NCBI RefSeq assembly: GCF_024505185.1
Contig: NZ_JANIBJ010000028.1
Coordinates: forward strand, 1 to 60,133
Direction: 5' to 3'
Length of the DNA stretch: 60,133 nt
Source: Methylomonas subterranea
Lineage (GTDB): Bacteria; Pseudomonadota; Gammaproteobacteria; Methylococcales; Methylomonadaceae
Part shown: piece by piece, positions 58,231 through 60,133 of the stretch
Layout of the letters: every line of letters begins with the position of its first letter
Numbering within the stretch: the stretch's first letter is position 1
The notes under the pieces: model-generated
Databases searched by the model: none
The model's input: only the letters and a program-made list of their open reading frames with translations
Told to the model about the DNA's origin: nothing
Made by a program: the position numbers and the translations under genes

Positions 58231-58821
58231 TTATTTTTCTCCCGAGCCTTGGTAGTTTTCCGGGTCGAAATCGGCAATATCGATTTTGCCGAAGTCCTTG
58301 GGCGGTTTATGGCTGACCGTTTTAACCGTCTCCGGGTCGGAGGTATGAAAGGAGCTTTCCTCGACCCGCACTAACTGCCAAGTATTGTCGCGCCTTGAAT
58401 AGTTGAACTGAAAGTTGTTGGTCCAGCGCCAATTGCTGCCGCCGTAGTGGCTGACGCTAAACGATTTGCTAGTGGCCGACAGTTCGGCGAACGGGTCGCC
58501 GAAAACTCCACCGCAGGTCGAGCAAAACACTATCCTGTCGTTGGTTTTGACGATTTTCAGGCTGTTGTCCGCCTGCCGCAGGGCGATTTTCAAGGGGCGT
58601 TGCCCGGACTCGATAGCCGGATCGGTGTCGTTGGTTCTTTGGCGCTCGAGAATAAATACATAATCGGATAAACCGTCGCCATTCAAATCCGCGCCGGCAT
58701 GGGCCAATAAAGAGCTATTCGCATCCACGAATTCCCGCAGTTCGGCCGGCACATCGGGGCTCTCATCGTTTGCCAGGCAAAGCGCCGGCAATAACAGTAT
58801 CGGTAGCAGATTTTTGAGCAT
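58231..58821 (-). CDS. exported protein with a VCBS/FG-GAP-like calcium loop
   Basis: About 196 residues from the ATG at 58821 (AAGGAA upstream); the frame is open to 58857. A signal peptide covers about residues 1-17. DLNGDGLSDYVFI (about 46-58) is a calcium-binding DxNxDGxxD loop as in FG-GAP/VCBS proteins. A Cys pair, CSTCGG (about 98-103), may form a disulfide. Function unknown; probably periplasmic. Confidence 0.7.
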   Translation of the reverse strand: MLKNLLPILLLPALCLANDESPDVPAELREFVDANSSLLAHAGADLNGDGLSDYVFILERQRTNDTDPAIESGQRPLKIALRQADNSLKIVKTNDRIVFCSTCGGVFGDPFAELSATSKSFSVSHYGGSNWRWTNNFQFNYSRRDNTWQLVRVEESSFHTSDPETVKTVSHKPPKDFGKIDIADFDPENYQGSGEK

Positions 58822-58964
58822 AAATTCCTTCGCGTAAAAGTTGACAGACATAAGCAAGCTAAATTTGTGGCCGGAAACGCAAAGGCTTATTTTGACCGAA
58901 TGGTGCGTGTTAAGCTAACTTTGTTGTCATAGTCTTGGCTCATAACGCAAGGGTAAGGAGCACG

Positions 58965-59174
58965 ATGCTAAGGGAAGCCGCCGAGCCATTTAAACACAAG
59001 CTTCAAAATCGTCAACGGGTGGCGAATCTTTCTCTCCGGCAAGGCATGGGGACCGCTTTTAATGTCGCCATGGGCCGTGACGCTCGGGGCGTATCGAGGG
59101 AGATAAATCCCGCGCCCTCGGCCTTTGCCGCTACGCGGATGTTTAAAAGCAGATCAAACAAGCCGGCGGTGTGA
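58965..59174 (+). CDS. possible small basic protein
   Basis: A 69-residue open frame with an AAGGAG ribosome-binding site 4 bases before the ATG. Basic, Arg/Lys/Ala-rich, no hydrophobic span and no known family. Otherwise 58822-59262 holds no gene. It could be chance. Confidence 0.3.
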   Translation: MLREAAEPFKHKLQNRQRVANLSLRQGMGTAFNVAMGRDARGVSREINPAPSAFAATRMFKSRSNKPAV

Positions 59175-59262
59175 ATATCGCCCGTTCAATTCATCGGCTG
59201 ACGAATTCGGGCCTGGATTCGCGTATCATAGCGGGCTGTCGATTTCTCAAAAATGCCGCCGC

Positions 59263-60042
59263 ATGGATTTTGCAACCTTATTGGGTCCGATCGTCGCGCT
59301 TTGCGCCATCGCCGTCGCCTTGTTGCTCGACCAGAGCAATCCGTTTGCCTTGCTCAACGGGCCGTCCCTGATCTTGGTGCTGGGCGGCACCTTGGGGGCC
59401 ACCATGATGGCTTATCCGCTGAAAAGCTTTTTACTGCTGCCTCGTTTCGTTTGGCAATGTTTTAAATTCGAATTGCCCGATCCCCGCGACCATATCGATT
59501 TTTTCGTCAAATTAGCCAATATTACTCGCCGAGGAGGGCTGCTGGCCTTGGAAAACGATGTCTCGGCCGTCGAGGATGTTTTTCTGCGCAATGCCTTGAC
59601 CTTGGTTGTCGACGGCGTAAACCCCGAGCAGGTATTGCGGGTGATGGAAATCGATAACGAGATGACCACGCAACGGCATTATCTCGGTATTTCGATGCTG
59701 TCGACCATGGCCGGCGTCGCTCCGCCCATGGGCTTGATAGGTACGGTCGTCGGCCTGATCGATGCGATGGGTAACTTGAGCGATCCCGCCGGACTGGGGC
59801 CGTCGATTGCGCTGGCCTTTTTGACCACGCTGTACGGTACCTTGTTGAGCAATCTGATTTTCAGTCCCATGGCCAACAAATTGAAACAAAAAAACAAGGA
59901 AGAAATGTTCCTGCGGGAATTGTGCATGGAGGGGGTTTTGGCCGTGCAGGAATGCGAAAATCCGCGCATAGTCAGGCAAAAACTCGAATCGTTTTTGCGG
60001 CCGAAATCGCGCGGCATGATGTTCGACGCCGATCTGAGTTAG
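59263..60042 (+). CDS. motA: MotA/PomA-type flagellar stator subunit
   Basis: A 259-residue stator protein of the inner membrane. It has four predicted membrane helices (about 7-22, 30-50, 148-170, 180-200), with the conserved VAPPMGLIGTVVGLIDAMGNL segment around helices 3-4 and the cytoplasmic loop with RRGGLLALE. The sequence is closer to PomA/MotC than to E. coli MotA. A MotB partner should follow beyond the window. The start at 59263 is the conserved one; the frame is open to 59125. Confidence 0.9.
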   Translation: MDFATLLGPIVALCAIAVALLLDQSNPFALLNGPSLILVLGGTLGATMMAYPLKSFLLLPRFVWQCFKFELPDPRDHIDFFVKLANITRRGGLLALENDVSAVEDVFLRNALTLVVDGVNPEQVLRVMEIDNEMTTQRHYLGISMLSTMAGVAPPMGLIGTVVGLIDAMGNLSDPAGLGPSIALAFLTTLYGTLLSNLIFSPMANKLKQKNKEEMFLRELCMEGVLAVQECENPRIVRQKLESFLRPKSRGMMFDADLS

Positions 60043-60111
60043 CCTTGCGCCGCAAATTTACTCTGAAAGTAAAATATTGGGAAGGGTGCGGTTGCTTGTC
60101 GGACAGGCGTT

Positions 60112-60130
60112 GGCGGCAAGGCTTGCCGCC
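60112..60130. terminator. palindrome after motA
   Basis: GGCGGCAAG and CTTGCCGCC are perfectly complementary around one base. It begins 70 bases after the motA stop. There is no visible T tract before the window ends, so it could be a REP-like sequence instead. Confidence 0.35.
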
Positions 60131-60133
60131 GGC

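Overview
The window looks like chromosome from a free-living gammaproteobacterium of balanced base composition, and a Methylomonas-type methanotroph is my best guess. The clues are a pyrophosphate-dependent phosphofructokinase, glycogen branching enzyme, nif-type iron-sulfur assembly genes, NtrB/NtrC, MlaEFD-type lipid transport and PEP-CTERM proteins. No methane-oxidation gene lies in the window, so the genus is an inference.

Layout. 1-7.7 kb: housekeeping genes (DUF445 protein, esterase, PPi-phosphofructokinase, a divergent NTF2-like/TetR pair with two operators, a P-type cation ATPase, a small membrane protein). 7.7-10.6 kb: moeB and groES-groEL with a sigma70 promoter and a perfect CIRCE operator. 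10.9-12.6 kb: an FHA-GGDEF protein and a receiver-Hpt protein. 12.9-23.6 kb: a type VI secretion (T6SS) block tssA-tssB-tssC-hcp-tagJ-tssE-tssF-tssG-tssH, in the gene order of Pseudomonas aeruginosa HSI-I. The membrane-complex genes (tssJ, K, L, M), vgrG and PAAR genes are not in the window.

23.9-28.5 kb is the most unusual part. A protein with a YacG-like zinc finger and a cytidine-deaminase-type active site (HAE, PCxxC) comes first. Two diverged tandem copies of a cassette follow. Each copy is an aspzincin (M35)-like metallopeptidase without a signal peptide, followed by a small predicted lipoprotein. The pairing and position suggest T6SS effectors with periplasm-facing immunity lipoproteins. 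A TPR-methyltransferase and two PEP-CTERM proteins come next.

31.7-44.1 kb: purM with a divergent DUF2066 gene, an isopropylmalate dehydrogenase-like gene divergent from an unusual alpha-isopropylmalate synthase homologue, glgB, a small secreted protein, a dynamin-like protein with a damaged P-loop, and ntrC/ntrB. 44.1-49.4 kb: an accessory island with little coding DNA, two copies of a small terminal-inverted-repeat element, and one large AT-richer gene joining a PD-(D/E)XK nuclease domain to a STAND-like NTPase (candidate antiphage gene). 49.4-53.0 kb: an MlaE-MlaF-MlaD-lipoprotein operon. 53.0-58.2 kb: a SagB-type nitroreductase and nifZ, divergent from iscA(nif)-nifU-nifS. The iscA-nifU-nifS side has a well-spaced sigma54 promoter and a NifA-type TGT-N10-ACA site. 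A third copy of the small repeat lies after nifS. The window ends with a secreted protein and a MotA/PomA-type stator gene.
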